Assembly (NCBI GenBank): GCA_040544425.1
Contig: JBEONO010000037.1
Span: 1 to 17,536 of the forward strand
Source of the DNA: Solimicrobium sp040544425
Lineage (GTDB): Bacteria > Pseudomonadota > Gammaproteobacteria > Burkholderiales > Burkholderiaceae_D
DNA: 17,536 bases
Reading direction: 5' to 3'
Under the pieces are notes generated by a model. It searched no databases. It saw nothing but the letters and a program-made list of their open reading frames with translations, and was not told where the DNA came from. How positions within the stretch are numbered: the first letter of the stretch is position 1; every line of letters begins with the position of its first letter. Shown here piece after piece: positions 6,646 through 14,893 of this stretch. Position numbers and translations under genes: made by a program.

Positions 6646-6709
6646 TTGGGTGAATAGTTAACGATTGATCGGGCATTGCATCGCAATCCATACTGAAATG
6701 GAATAGAAC

Positions 6710-7198
6710 ATGACTATCGAAATTAGTAAACCGGCGAAAGCTACCAAGTCCCCAAAACCACAGGAAGCAATTGCAATTTTGCGGGCAGATCACAAGATGG
6801 TTAGTGGTTTGTTTGATGACTATGAGAAGGCCACAACGAAAGCGACGAAGAAAAAACTAGTTAGCCAAATTTGTACGGCCCTAAGTGTACATGCGCAAGT
6901 TGAAGAAGAAATTTTTTATCCGGCTGTGAAAAAGGCGACGAAGGATCATTTAATGGTTCCTGAAGCCACAGTGGAACACGCGACTCTAAAATCACTTATT
7001 GCGCAGGTTGAAGGCATTGAACCTGACGGCGACATGTATGACGCAAAAATAAAGGTGCTTTGTGAGTACGTGCAGCACCATGTTAAAGAGGAGCAAAATC
7101 TGATGTTTCCGAAGGCTAAGGCAAGCAAATTGGACATGCTGGAATTGGGTGAGCAGATAGCAACACGAAAGCAAGAGCTTCTTGCGTTAAGAGCGTAA
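6710..7198 (+). CDS. Hemerythrin HHE-domain protein
   Basis: This 162-residue cytoplasmic protein consists of one hemerythrin-like four-helix bundle (about 18-158) after a Lys-rich leader. Expected di-iron ligands are visible: His28 in RADHKM, His61 and Glu65 in HAQVEEE, His90 in VEHATL, and His123/124 with Glu127/128 in QHHVKEEQ. Proteins of this kind bind O2 or NO, or handle iron and peroxide. The exact job here is not given by sequence. Its ribosome site is weak (GGAATAG). It sits 64 bp before katE, consistent with oxidative defence. A broken relative lies 3 kb upstream. Confidence 0.85.
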   Translation: MTIEISKPAKATKSPKPQEAIAILRADHKMVSGLFDDYEKATTKATKKKLVSQICTALSVHAQVEEEIFYPAVKKATKDHLMVPEATVEHATLKSLIAQVEGIEPDGDMYDAKIKVLCEYVQHHVKEEQNLMFPKAKASKLDMLELGEQIATRKQELLALRA

Positions 7199-7250
7199 TT
7201 GCTGAGATCATCGTTGAAATTTCGGATATCATCTAAATTGTTGGCTATAT

Positions 7251-7257
7251 AGGAGGC
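7251..7257 (+). promoter_or_regulatory. Strong ribosome-binding site of katE
   Basis: AGGAGG at about 7251-7256 lies about six bases before ATG 7263. It is the best Shine-Dalgarno match in the window, implying high catalase translation. Confidence 0.75.
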
Positions 7258-7262
7258 CAAAT

Positions 7263-9356
7263 ATGGCTAATAAAAAATCCAGGAATGGTAGTCGCGGCTC
7301 TACTTCTTCCGGCAATCAATATGTTCCCATTGGCGGAGAATTACATCAGTTAAGTCATGATAGTCACCCGGTTCTCACTACCAATCAGGGTCTATCAATT
7401 TCAGACAACCAAAATTCGCTGAAGTCCAATCCACTTGGCCCTGTGTTACTTGAAGACTTTATACTTCGTGAAAAAATTACCCATTTTGATCATGAGCGAA
7501 TTCCTGAACGCGTTGTTCACGCCCGTGGTACGGGTGTACACGGTTATTTTGAATTGACAACGTCATTGAGTGACTATACTACGGCAAATATTCTTAATGA
7601 AATTGGGGTCAAAACACCTCTTTTTACGCGTATATCGACGGTTGCAGGAGGTTCTGGATCTGTTGATACGCCGCGTGACGTCCGGGGTTTTGCCATCAAG
7701 TTTTATACTAATGAAGGCAATTGGGATTTGGTCGGCAACAATATTCCTGTTTTTTTTATTCAGGACGCTATTAAATTTCCCGACCTTGTCCATGCAGTGA
7801 AGATGGAGCCAGATCGCGGCTATCCGCAGGCAGCGACCGCACACGATACATTCTGGGATTTCATTTCACTCACTCCTGAATCGATGCATATGGTGATGTG
7901 GATCATGTCGGACCGTACAATTCCACGTTCACTTCGAATGATCGAAGGGTTCGGCATTCATAGTTTTCGACTGATCAACAAGGCTGGAGAATCAACATTT
8001 GTAAAATTTCATTGGCGGCCCGCACTTGGCCTTCAATCGACCATATGGGACGAAGCCGTCAAAATTGCCGGAGCTGATCAAGATTTCATGCGCCGTGATA
8101 TGTACGAAGCAATTGAAGCTGGGAATTTTCCTGAATGGCAGTTCGCTGTTCAACTATTTACCCAAGAACAAGCTGATACATTTCCTTTTGATCATCTGGA
8201 TTCTACAAAACTGATTCCAGAGGAATTGGTCCCGCTACAAGTGATTGGACGTATTGTCCTGGATCGCTGGCCTGACAATTTTTTTGCAGAAACCGAGCAA
8301 GTAGCGTTTTGTCCCGCTCACGTTGTGCCTGGCATTGATTTTTCCAAGGATCCATTGCTACAAGGACGTTTATTTTCATATCTGGATACGCAATTGTCGC
8401 GGTTAGGGTCGCCGAATTTCAATCAGATTCCTGTTAATGCGCCTCAATGTCCATTTGCCAATCAGCAACGAGATGGACATATGCAAATGACTCGACCAAT
8501 TGGCCGAGTTGCCTACGAGCCAAATTCCTTGTCGGCAGACTCACCACGCGAATCACATCAAGGCTTTCATAGCGCTGCAATCAATGAAAATGGGGAGAAA
8601 GGTCGAATTCGATCAGAAAGTTTCGCAGACCATTACAGCCAAGCCAGACAATTTTTCCTTAGCCAAACCAGTCATGAGCAATCGCACATTGCTTCAGCGT
8701 TGGTATTTGAATTGTCAAAAGTCGCCCATTTACCTATTCGGAAGGCAATTGTCGGACATTTGCGTCACATTGCCGAGGAACTGGCGACTAGAGTTTCTCA
8801 AGGGCTTGGACTGAAGACCGTGCCTGACGCACCGGCTGCAGCGACTGATTTGAAGGAGCTGCCGGTATCCCCGGCCTTGCAAATTATCGGCAAAATGAAA
8901 GACACGCTCATGGGGCGGTCAATTGGAATAGTTGTTTCAGACGGTTCAGATGTAGCAATTATTGATGGAATCAAGAAAGCGGTGAATGAAGCCGGCGCCT
9001 CCGTAAAGATTGTGGCACCAAAGATTGGCGGGGCAACATTGAGTGACGGTTCAATATTGGCAGTCGATGGACAACTTGCAGGGACACCATCCGTCCTATT
9101 TGACGCAGTTGCCATTGTACTCTCTGCCAATGGCGCTAAAACCCTATCAGCAGAAGCTTCTGCAATTGACTTTGTTCGGGATGCGTTCGGACATCTGAAG
9201 GCAATTGCTGCAGATAAAGGCGGCAGCGATTTATTAAAGCGTGCACATATCGAAAAAGATGCGGGTGTTGTCGATGCAGTTGACACTGACGCTTTCATTT
9301 TATACGCAAAGACGCGCCAGTGGGATCGTGAAAAATTGGTGCGAATATTGCCTTAG
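7263..9356 (+). CDS. katE: Large-subunit heme catalase, KatE/HPII type
   Basis: This is a 697-residue clade-2 catalase that converts hydrogen peroxide to water and oxygen, cytoplasmic and normally tetrameric. Catalytic His86 (VVHARGTG), Asn159 (VGNNIPVFF) and proximal heme ligand Tyr373 (RLFSYLDTQ) are spaced as in E. coli HPII (His128, Asn201, Tyr415). The core is followed by a C-terminal flavodoxin-like/DJ-1-like domain (about 540-697). The N-terminal arm is shorter than in the 753-residue HPII. The HPII residue His392, which bonds covalently to the heme tyrosine, is replaced by Cys350 (AFCPAH). It starts 64 bp after the hemerythrin gene, with a strong ribosome site. A weak hairpin follows at 9463-9486. 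Confidence 0.95.
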   Translation: MANKKSRNGSRGSTSSGNQYVPIGGELHQLSHDSHPVLTTNQGLSISDNQNSLKSNPLGPVLLEDFILREKITHFDHERIPERVVHARGTGVHGYFELTTSLSDYTTANILNEIGVKTPLFTRISTVAGGSGSVDTPRDVRGFAIKFYTNEGNWDLVGNNIPVFFIQDAIKFPDLVHAVKMEPDRGYPQAATAHDTFWDFISLTPESMHMVMWIMSDRTIPRSLRMIEGFGIHSFRLINKAGESTFVKFHWRPALGLQSTIWDEAVKIAGADQDFMRRDMYEAIEAGNFPEWQFAVQLFTQEQADTFPFDHLDSTKLIPEELVPLQVIGRIVLDRWPDNFFAETEQVAFCPAHVVPGIDFSKDPLLQGRLFSYLDTQLSRLGSPNFNQIPVNAPQCPFANQQRDGHMQMTRPIGRVAYEPNSLSADSPRESHQGFHSAAINENGEKGRIRSESFADHYSQARQFFLSQTSHEQSHIASALVFELSKVAHLPIRKAIVGHLRHIAEELATRVSQGLGLKTVPDAPAAATDLKELPVSPALQIIGKMKDTLMGRSIGIVVSDGSDVAIIDGIKKAVNEAGASVKIVAPKIGGATLSDGSILAVDGQLAGTPSVLFDAVAIVLSANGAKTLSAEASAIDFVRDAFGHLKAIAADKGGSDLLKRAHIEKDAGVVDAVDTDAFILYAKTRQWDREKLVRILP

Positions 9357-9462
9357 CGTCAAATCCGTAAGATTCAATCGACCTCGAACATAGTTAAAGA
9401 ATGGAGCCGTTTCTTGATGAAATATTTGTGGGTATGAGATCCATTGTTCTGGCTTTCAATTT

Positions 9463-9486
9463 GAGAGCCAACCCATGTTGGCTTTC
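9463..9486 (+). terminator. Possible hairpin downstream of katE
   Basis: GAGAGCCAAC (9463-9472) and GTTGGCTTTC (9477-9486) pair at 9 of 10 positions around a CCAT loop. No T-run follows, so factor-independent termination is doubtful. It may still pause polymerase or protect the transcript end. No gene is seen in the rest of 9357-9606. Confidence 0.3.
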
Positions 9487-9606
9487 GTTGTAGTGTTAAA
9501 TAAATTATTCCGATGGTGCAAACCATCCATTGCTGAGCGAACTGGTTGATAGAAAAAGCTCTCTGTGTCGACGATGCAAATTGCACTCTTTTCATTAGGA
9601 TGCTCT

Positions 9607-10677
9607 ATGACAACTCCTCGTAAAGGCCAAGCACCGCCGCCACTCGGTAGGAAAGAATTTCATCTCGAGTTTAAACGTTCGTTCGTCGATCCGTCTTTCA
9701 ATACCGTCAAGGATGCGTTATCGACAATTGAAGAGGTTGCCTGGGTCAATTATATTGACGGACACAAAGCACCTGTTACTGAAAAAGCTGGTCCTGGATT
9801 CGTTGATCCCAATTACGATCTTTCATCCGAATGGAACGCGACCAGAAAACGTCTCAATGAACTGGATCTTCTACAACACAACGCCCAGACACCCTCCCGC
9901 GTCTTGCTGATTTGTGGTTCGGCTCGCAATGATGGCAGCTGCCCTGGTGAAATATCGAAAACATGGCGACTTACAATGATGGCGCAAGAAATTTTTCTAA
10001 CTCAAAAAATTGAGGTCGACCTTCTGGACCTGAGCCTACTAACGTCAGACTACGACAAGCATATCTATCCCTGCAAAGCATGCGTTTCAACCGCGATGCC
10101 TCTGTGTCACTGGCCCTGCAGTTGTTATCCAAATCATGGACAGCGGCAGACAAATGACTGGATGGCGGAAATTTATGAAAAATGGGTAGCAGCGCATGCC
10201 GTGATTATTCTCACCCCGGTGTATTGGTATCAAGCGCCGAGTGTGCTGAAACTGATGATTGACCGTTTGGTGTGTGCGGATGGAGGCAATCCCGATCCGA
10301 CTTCCACAAGTGGAAAAAATGCAGAGAAAGCCAAGGAACTTGAACTGGCCGGTTGGGACTATCCCAAACATCTTGCCGGGCGGGTCTACGGATTGGTGGT
10401 GCATGGCGACGTGGCTGGTATCGAGGGAGTACGCCGTGATCTCTCCGACTGGCTTGATTGGATGGGGCTGATTGATGCCGGGGCCGGAGCGCGACTCGAC
10501 CGTTTTATTGGTTACTATGAGTCTTATGCAGATAGTCATGCCACGCTTGACAAAGATTTGGCTGTACAGGAAGAAGTTCGTAACGTCGCACGAGCCGTTA
10601 CCATTGCGGTCGCTGAACTTCGAAATGGCACACTGAGCCAACCGGATCATGAACAGAAAAAAACTCGTCCAAAGTAA
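9607..10677 (+). CDS. Flavodoxin-fold NAD(P)H-dependent oxidoreductase with Cys cluster
   Basis: This 356-residue protein has a polar N-terminal extension of about 95 residues, then a flavodoxin-like domain. That domain shows a beta strand and FMN-phosphate loop (VLLICGSARNDGS, about 99-111) and TPVYWYQAPSVLKLMIDRL (about 203-221), typical of NADPH-dependent FMN reductases. Between them is an unusual cluster Cys156, Cys159, Cys167, Cys171 and Cys173 (PCKAC...CHWPCSC) that could bind metal or act in redox. The ATG at 9607 is chosen for the upstream TTAGGA. An in-frame GTG at 9565 has no site. The substrate is unknown. It follows katE by 250 bp and converges with egtB, 65 bp away. Confidence 0.78.
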   Translation: MTTPRKGQAPPPLGRKEFHLEFKRSFVDPSFNTVKDALSTIEEVAWVNYIDGHKAPVTEKAGPGFVDPNYDLSSEWNATRKRLNELDLLQHNAQTPSRVLLICGSARNDGSCPGEISKTWRLTMMAQEIFLTQKIEVDLLDLSLLTSDYDKHIYPCKACVSTAMPLCHWPCSCYPNHGQRQTNDWMAEIYEKWVAAHAVIILTPVYWYQAPSVLKLMIDRLVCADGGNPDPTSTSGKNAEKAKELELAGWDYPKHLAGRVYGLVVHGDVAGIEGVRRDLSDWLDWMGLIDAGAGARLDRFIGYYESYADSHATLDKDLAVQEEVRNVARAVTIAVAELRNGTLSQPDHEQKKTRPK

Positions 10678-10742
10678 AATCGGCCCGCGCGGTATCGCCT
10701 AGTCAAGCACACCAACGCTCAACTTAACCGCTATCCAATAGG

Positions 10743-12002
10743 TTATCTTGCGGATTTCGCAAATCGAATTCCGGTAAATTGCCAACGCGCGCCAACCGGG
10801 AAGAAATTTCGATACGTGGTCCGGGCATGCCCGGTCGGAGTCGCGCACGAGGAGCCTCGCAATACATATTGGTTAACCATGAACTTACCATTGTATTCGC
10901 CAACAGCGCCATCAGCGACGACAAAACCTGGATATGGTCCATAGCTGCTGCTGGTCCATTGCCATGCAGAGCCGAAAAGTTGAAATAAGTTGACTGATGA
11001 ACCGCTCGCTGTCGTTGATGTTGCCGCCAACTCCCACTCAAACTCTGTAGGGAGGCGAGCCTTTGTCCAATGAGCATAGGCGTCGGCCTCGAGATAGGAC
11101 AAATGAAGCACCGGCGCGTGCGGGTCCATCTTCTCCAATCCATGTAAAGTAAATTCGTACCACTCTTTGTCGTCCGAACGATGCCAGTAAAGCGGATGCG
11201 TCAATCCCTGCCTATATACCCAGTCCCATCCTTCCGATAACCAATACGCAGGATTGAGATAGCAATCCTGCGCAACAAAAGCAGTATATTCCGCATTCGT
11301 AACAAGCCGCGACATCATGGAAAAGGATTCAACAAACTGCCGATGACGTGGCATCTCATTGTCGAAACTAAAGCGGCTGGCATCGCTCCCGATATTAACA
11401 ATGCCCGCGTCAAATGCGATCCAAGACAACTTGCTGGTGTTTTCAGAACTACTTGAGTTAGTTTGCTGCGCTTTGCTTTGATATGCCGTAAATGCCGGAT
11501 TCAGTGACAGCATATGCTTGATGTCGGTCAACATTAATTCTTGATGTTGCTGCTCGTGTTGAATCCCTAGTTCTGCGAGTAATGTCAGCTCGACTACACG
11601 TTCGGTCAATAGATCGTCGGACAGCGCCCGCATCAGCAATGCACCCATGCGCACATCTACATTGTGCCGATACAACATAATTTCGTCGGTGGACGGCCGA
11701 GTTCACAAGCCGCGTTGTTCTCGTGGATATCTTTGTCCAACGCCATTGTAATAAGAATCGAATAACCCCCGATACGTTTGATGGAAAGGGCGAAAATTCA
11801 GTTCGAACCGTTCCAGGAGGAATGTCTCGAAAAACCAAGTTGTGTGCGCCAAATTCCATTTCATTGGACTGGCCTCGGGCATCGATTGAGCGCAACTGTC
11901 TTCTTCAGATAGGGGCTTTACCAACGTAACGGATCGGTTTCGCACGTCGTTAAAGCGCTGCACTAGTTGGTTTGACATATTCAAGTCCGATTCAATTTGC
12001 AT
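10743..12002 (-). pseudogene. egtB: Ergothioneine synthase EgtB, interrupted by an in-frame TGA
   Basis: EgtB is the iron enzyme that joins gamma-glutamylcysteine or cysteine to hercynine as a sulfoxide. The frame runs from ATG 12002 (16 bp after egtD) for 99 codons to TGA at 11705-11703. It then continues in the same frame for 319 more codons without a stop. Family proteins read RGLLTRPS here and this one reads RGL-stop-TRPS, so TTA to TGA would suffice. The two parts complement each other. The N-terminal DinB-like part has His53 (WNLAHTT), and the second part has His149 and His153 (HEQQHQE) as the other iron ligands, then a C-terminal FGE-sulfatase-like domain (LPTEFEWELAA, RGSSCATPTGHARTTYRNFF). 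Total length, about 419 codons, is normal. It could be a fresh pseudogene, a sequencing error, or readthrough. Re-initiation at ATG 11678 would lack His53. Confidence 0.85.
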
Positions 12003-12018
12003 GACATATTCGCATGGC

Positions 12019-12990
12019 TCATGCCGCATGCGAATGGCACACCATGAACATTTTATTTGGATCAGTCCATACCTGGGGCTTATGAAAGCCGCTTTGTTCC
12101 AATAGCAATAAAAAACCATCGCGCGTATATTTGTAGCTGTTTTCAGTATGGATGCTTTCACCCTGTTCGAATTTTCGCGCACCACCTTGCCAGGTTGCCG
12201 TCAACGTTTGACGCGCAACCAAATGCATTTCAATCCGGTTTTGTTTAGGATTAAAAAATCCACGGTGTTGCCACTGACGTAAATCAAAATCTGCACCAAT
12301 CAAGCGATTGAGGTGCAGCAATACGTTCAAATTAAACGAAGCGGTGACACCGAGCGCATCGTCGTACGCCGCATTCAATACGTTTTCGTCCTTGATTAAA
12401 TCAACCGCAATCAACAGACCGCCATTGGCCATTTCTGACGCTAGGCATTCCCGGTGAATGCGGCGGAGGAAGGCAAGTGCTTGAATAGGTGTGTAGTTTC
12501 CGATAGATGAACCCGGATAGAAAAATAGGCGATTCAAACGATTGACCTGTTGTGGCAAAATCAGCGATTCCGAAAAATCCTGGCCCAGTTCCATCATCCC
12601 GACGTCTGGATAGCGCTGCTGCAGTTGTACCATAGCAGCATGCAGGAAATCGACCGAAATATCGATGGCGACATATTGTGCCGGGCGCAACGCGGGAAAC
12701 ATACGAGCTGATTTCGCGCAATTTCCCGCACCCAAATCGATCAAGGTGCAGTCGGGACCGACCGAGTGCGCAATATCGTTCAGATAGGCATCGAAAATCC
12801 CGGCTTCAGTGCGGGTCGGATAGTACTCAGGCAATTCGCAAATCGCCTCAAAAAGTTTTGATCCCAGCACATCGTACAGGAATTTGGGAGAGGTCTGCGC
12901 TTGGGATTGTTGCAAGCCAGCGCTGATTCCCGACAGCATTTCCAATACCGGTGATTCAGTCGTCGGATCTAGTTTATTATTGAGTTGCAC
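12019..12990 (-). CDS. egtD: L-histidine N(alpha)-methyltransferase EgtD
   Basis: EgtD trimethylates histidine to hercynine with S-adenosylmethionine, the first step of ergothioneine synthesis. The 323-residue product equals the usual family length (about 320). Visible signatures are PEYYPTRTE (about 54-62), the SAM-binding LIDLGAGNC (about 84-91), and FFYPGSSIGNY, typical of the EgtD family. I place the start at GTG 12990 because CAGGAATCAATC provides a well-spaced ribosome site. An upstream in-frame GTG (13041) would add 17 residues without homology. It forms an operon with the interrupted egtB. The divergent neighbour is a response regulator. No egtC or egtE is seen in the window. Confidence 0.93.
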   Translation of the reverse strand: MQLNNKLDPTTESPVLEMLSGISAGLQQSQAQTSPKFLYDVLGSKLFEAICELPEYYPTRTEAGIFDAYLNDIAHSVGPDCTLIDLGAGNCAKSARMFPALRPAQYVAIDISVDFLHAAMVQLQQRYPDVGMMELGQDFSESLILPQQVNRLNRLFFYPGSSIGNYTPIQALAFLRRIHRECLASEMANGGLLIAVDLIKDENVLNAAYDDALGVTASFNLNVLLHLNRLIGADFDLRQWQHRGFFNPKQNRIEMHLVARQTLTATWQGGARKFEQGESIHTENSYKYTRDGFLLLLEQSGFHKPQVWTDPNKMFMVCHSHAA

Positions 12991-13421
12991 GATTGATTCC
13001 TGTATTTGTTGTAGGCCCACCAGAAAATAGAAAAGATTCACCAGCTTTCAAGAAAGTTTCCAGGCTCGAATCAATGATTGACCGACTTAAATAAAATCCC
13101 TGACCTTCCTCATACTCCTCAGCCACAAGAAGTAGTCGGATTGGTGGCTAAAAAATCAAGCAACAGCCTTGATCCCCATCGCACAAATTTATTTCTCATG
13201 TTTATTGGGGAAGTTGAATATTTTCTTACTCCTTTACTTTGACCGTTTTTAAGTTGCATTAATTGCCAATAAATACACTTTAGAGTGGTTATGTTACTAT
13301 CGCAATGCGGTATTTGATATTAAAAATTCATTTGAAATAAATTAATTCCATATGCTACATTGGCGCCTGATCACTCACCATGGCATGGTTGTATGGCTTG
13401 GCAAAGGAAGGTACACACGAT
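12991..13421. other. Intergenic region between egtD and the response regulator
   Basis: The region is AT-rich, especially 13190-13350. An inverted pair AGCCAC ... GTGGCT lies near 13121-13149. I see no gene. It must carry the two divergent promoters, but I could not fix either with confidence. Confidence 0.45.
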
Positions 13422-13871
13422 ATGTATGCCGTTCAAAATCAGGAAGAAAATTCCTATACCCCGTTCAAAAACACAAGTCCATATCAGAAAACAGTGCTTT
13501 ATATTGAAGATGATCCGGCCAACATTTTTTTGGTCGAACAAATATTTGAACGTCGGCGCGATTTAAGGCTCTTGACAGCAAATAGTTGCCACGGCGGTAT
13601 CATGATGGCCCAGGATTTTCATCCTGACTTGATAATTATGGATATTGAACTACCGGACTTAAATGGTTTTGACGCGCTAAAAATATTACGAAATGATCCA
13701 AAAACACATCAGGTCCCGATTGTTGCACTGACTTCTGACGCCTTTCCCGAACAAATCGAGAAAGGTATCAACGCAGGATTTTGCAACTACATCACTAAGC
13801 CTTTCAAAATCGACGCATTAATGAAAGCATTGGACGAACATTTACTTTATTCGCCAAAAAATTCAATCTAA
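13422..13871 (+). CDS. Single-domain response regulator (CheY-like)
   Basis: This 149-residue protein is one receiver domain after a 22-residue polar leader, with no output domain. The acidic pair Asp30/Asp31 (YIEDDPAN), phosphoacceptor Asp74 (IIMDIELPD), Thr104 (VALTSDA) and Lys126 (ITKPFK) are all present, so it should be phosphorylated. The start at 13422 follows AAGGAAGG. An in-frame ATG at 13380 lacks a site. The likely partner is the hybrid kinase starting 1 kb downstream (inference), giving a phosphorelay ending in protein-protein contact. ORF continuity and residue conservation argue for function. Confidence 0.88.
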   Translation: MYAVQNQEENSYTPFKNTSPYQKTVLYIEDDPANIFLVEQIFERRRDLRLLTANSCHGGIMMAQDFHPDLIIMDIELPDLNGFDALKILRNDPKTHQVPIVALTSDAFPEQIEKGINAGFCNYITKPFKIDALMKALDEHLLYSPKNSI

Positions 13872-13997
13872 GATCACGTGCCCGTTGATATAGATTTGCA
13901 CCTATTCCAACCGTGTAGTTCAATTTTTCACACATGACTTGTTTGTCGAGTCAAGTTTAGATTAGGTCAAAATAATTCGGTAAAAAACGAAGGCACA

Positions 13998-14237
13998 TTA
14001 TTTTTTGTTGCTTTGCGAATTAGCGCGTTTTTTGCTCGCTTCTGCCCCATGCTCAGTCGCTTGCAAAGAATGACCGTGAGCAGATTGAGCGTGATGAGCG
14101 CCCTCTTTTTCATTTCCGGACTCGTACTGCTTTGCTGCATCTTTGTGATGCTTCGATGCTTGATCGTGATGTTCGGCCGCTTTCTGATGGTGTTGTTGTG
14201 ATGAAATATCGTGGTCTTTGGTTTGTGATTGAGTCAT
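13998..14237 (-). CDS. Small histidine-rich hydrophilic protein
   Basis: This 79-residue protein has 12 histidines arranged as recurring HH pairs (QHHQKAAEHHDQASKHHKDAAK), plus many Lys, Gln and Ala, and probably forms one amphipathic helix. It has no signal peptide or membrane segment. GGGAGA lies six bases before ATG 14237, a good ribosome site. Similar small proteins occur in Burkholderiales and other proteobacteria without assigned function. Metal buffering or desiccation protection would fit the composition but is a guess. It is transcribed opposite to both flanking two-component genes. Confidence 0.75.
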   Translation of the reverse strand: MTQSQTKDHDISSQQHHQKAAEHHDQASKHHKDAAKQYESGNEKEGAHHAQSAHGHSLQATEHGAEASKKRANSQSNKK

Positions 14238-14328
14238 TTGATTCTCCCTTAATTGGTTGATGGTATTTCTGGTGTGCGGTCTTCAATAAACCCACTCGCG
14301 AATAATAAATCGCCATGGTCGATTTCTC

Positions 14329-14374
14329 TGTGTGTTGACGCACACATGTTCGTCACGTCTTCACTTCGACGAAC
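14329..14374. repeat. Two adjacent hairpins upstream of the His-rich gene
   Basis: TGTGTG-TTGACG-CACACA (14329-14346) is followed one base later by GTTCGTC ... GACGAAC (14348-14354 and 14368-14374, 13-base loop). Both stems are perfect. They could form in the leader of the minus-strand His-rich gene or be protein sites. Confidence 0.45.
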
Positions 14375-14397
14375 TCTTAGTTATAGACCACAGCCAA

Positions 14398-14433
14398 GTA
14401 GACACCATTAAAGCGTCGTCTACCAATAATGGT
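14398..14433. repeat. Interleaved inverted repeats (pseudoknot topology)
   Basis: GTAGAC (14398-14403) pairs with GTCTAC (14418-14423), while ACCATTA (14404-14410) pairs with TAATGGT (14427-14433). The arms alternate A-B-A'-B', which is the order of an H-type RNA pseudoknot or of two overlapping palindromic protein sites. Confidence 0.45.
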
Positions 14434-14764
14434 CACACTGTCCGCTATCCATGCAGTTGATGTAGCGAGTCATATTCCCGCTAAGGTGACAGAATATTTT
14501 GGGCGACTTAAACTAATTTACCCTGCAGAGTGTTTGTCCAGCCGCAACTGCAAATCATAGATAAAATCCACTAATACATTAACAAAGATCAATCCTGACA
14601 GAGGAACTTTGAGATAAATTACTTGCCCGGCGGCGTTCTGTTAGTTCGATTCAGCTTGCGTTAGGCACGACAAAATTTGAAAAAGCATCCCCTGCCCTGC
14701 GGTGAGTTAGTATTTAGTTTTTTGGATTCTCAATTTAATTCTCAATGTTTTTTACAATTTAAAA

Positions 14765-14773
14765 TGGTATAAC
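14765..14773 (+). promoter_or_regulatory. Candidate extended -10 promoter for the kinase-KaiC operon
   Basis: TGGTATAAC fits an extended -10 (TGN then TATAAT-like) within a very AT-rich stretch. No well-spaced -35 is seen, which extended -10 promoters tolerate. Transcription would begin near 14780, leaving a leader of roughly 110 bases. Confidence 0.4.
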
Positions 14774-14804
14774 ATATATACCTGTTTTGTTGATTTGGAG
14801 TACG

Positions 14805-14867
14805 ATGGTAAATTACCAATTTGGCACATCTGTCGTTACCAATGTGCTCCGGCGGACCAACCGATAG
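14805..14867 (+). CDS. Possible 20-residue leader peptide
   Basis: ATG 14805 follows GGAG with a four-base gap and opens a frame of 20 codons ending in TAG. It is shifted relative to the kinase, whose start lies 26 bases beyond the stop. The product (MVNYQFGTSVVTNVLRRTNR) matches nothing I know. It could couple or regulate kinase translation, or be chance. Confidence 0.3.
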   Translation: MVNYQFGTSVVTNVLRRTNR

Positions 14868-14893
14868 TGAAATGCGATAAGGAAGTTTGCACA

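Larger units (their letters stand above)
14238..14893. other. Long non-coding region with inverted repeats before the hybrid kinase
   Basis: This 656-bp region contains two adjacent hairpins (14329-14346 and 14348-14374), an interleaved pair of inverted repeats (14398-14433), an AT-rich promoter-like stretch (14740-14780) and a possible 20-codon leader frame (14805-14867). Apart from that frame no gene is recognised. Confidence 0.55.

Noticed and set aside
8798..9298. Long minus-strand frame within katE
   Set aside because: It lies antisense to the conserved C-terminal domain of catalase and mirrors its codon pattern.
11703..11708. Selenocysteine insertion at the egtB TGA
   Set aside because: Relatives have Leu here rather than Cys, and no stem-loop of the SECIS type is visible just downstream.
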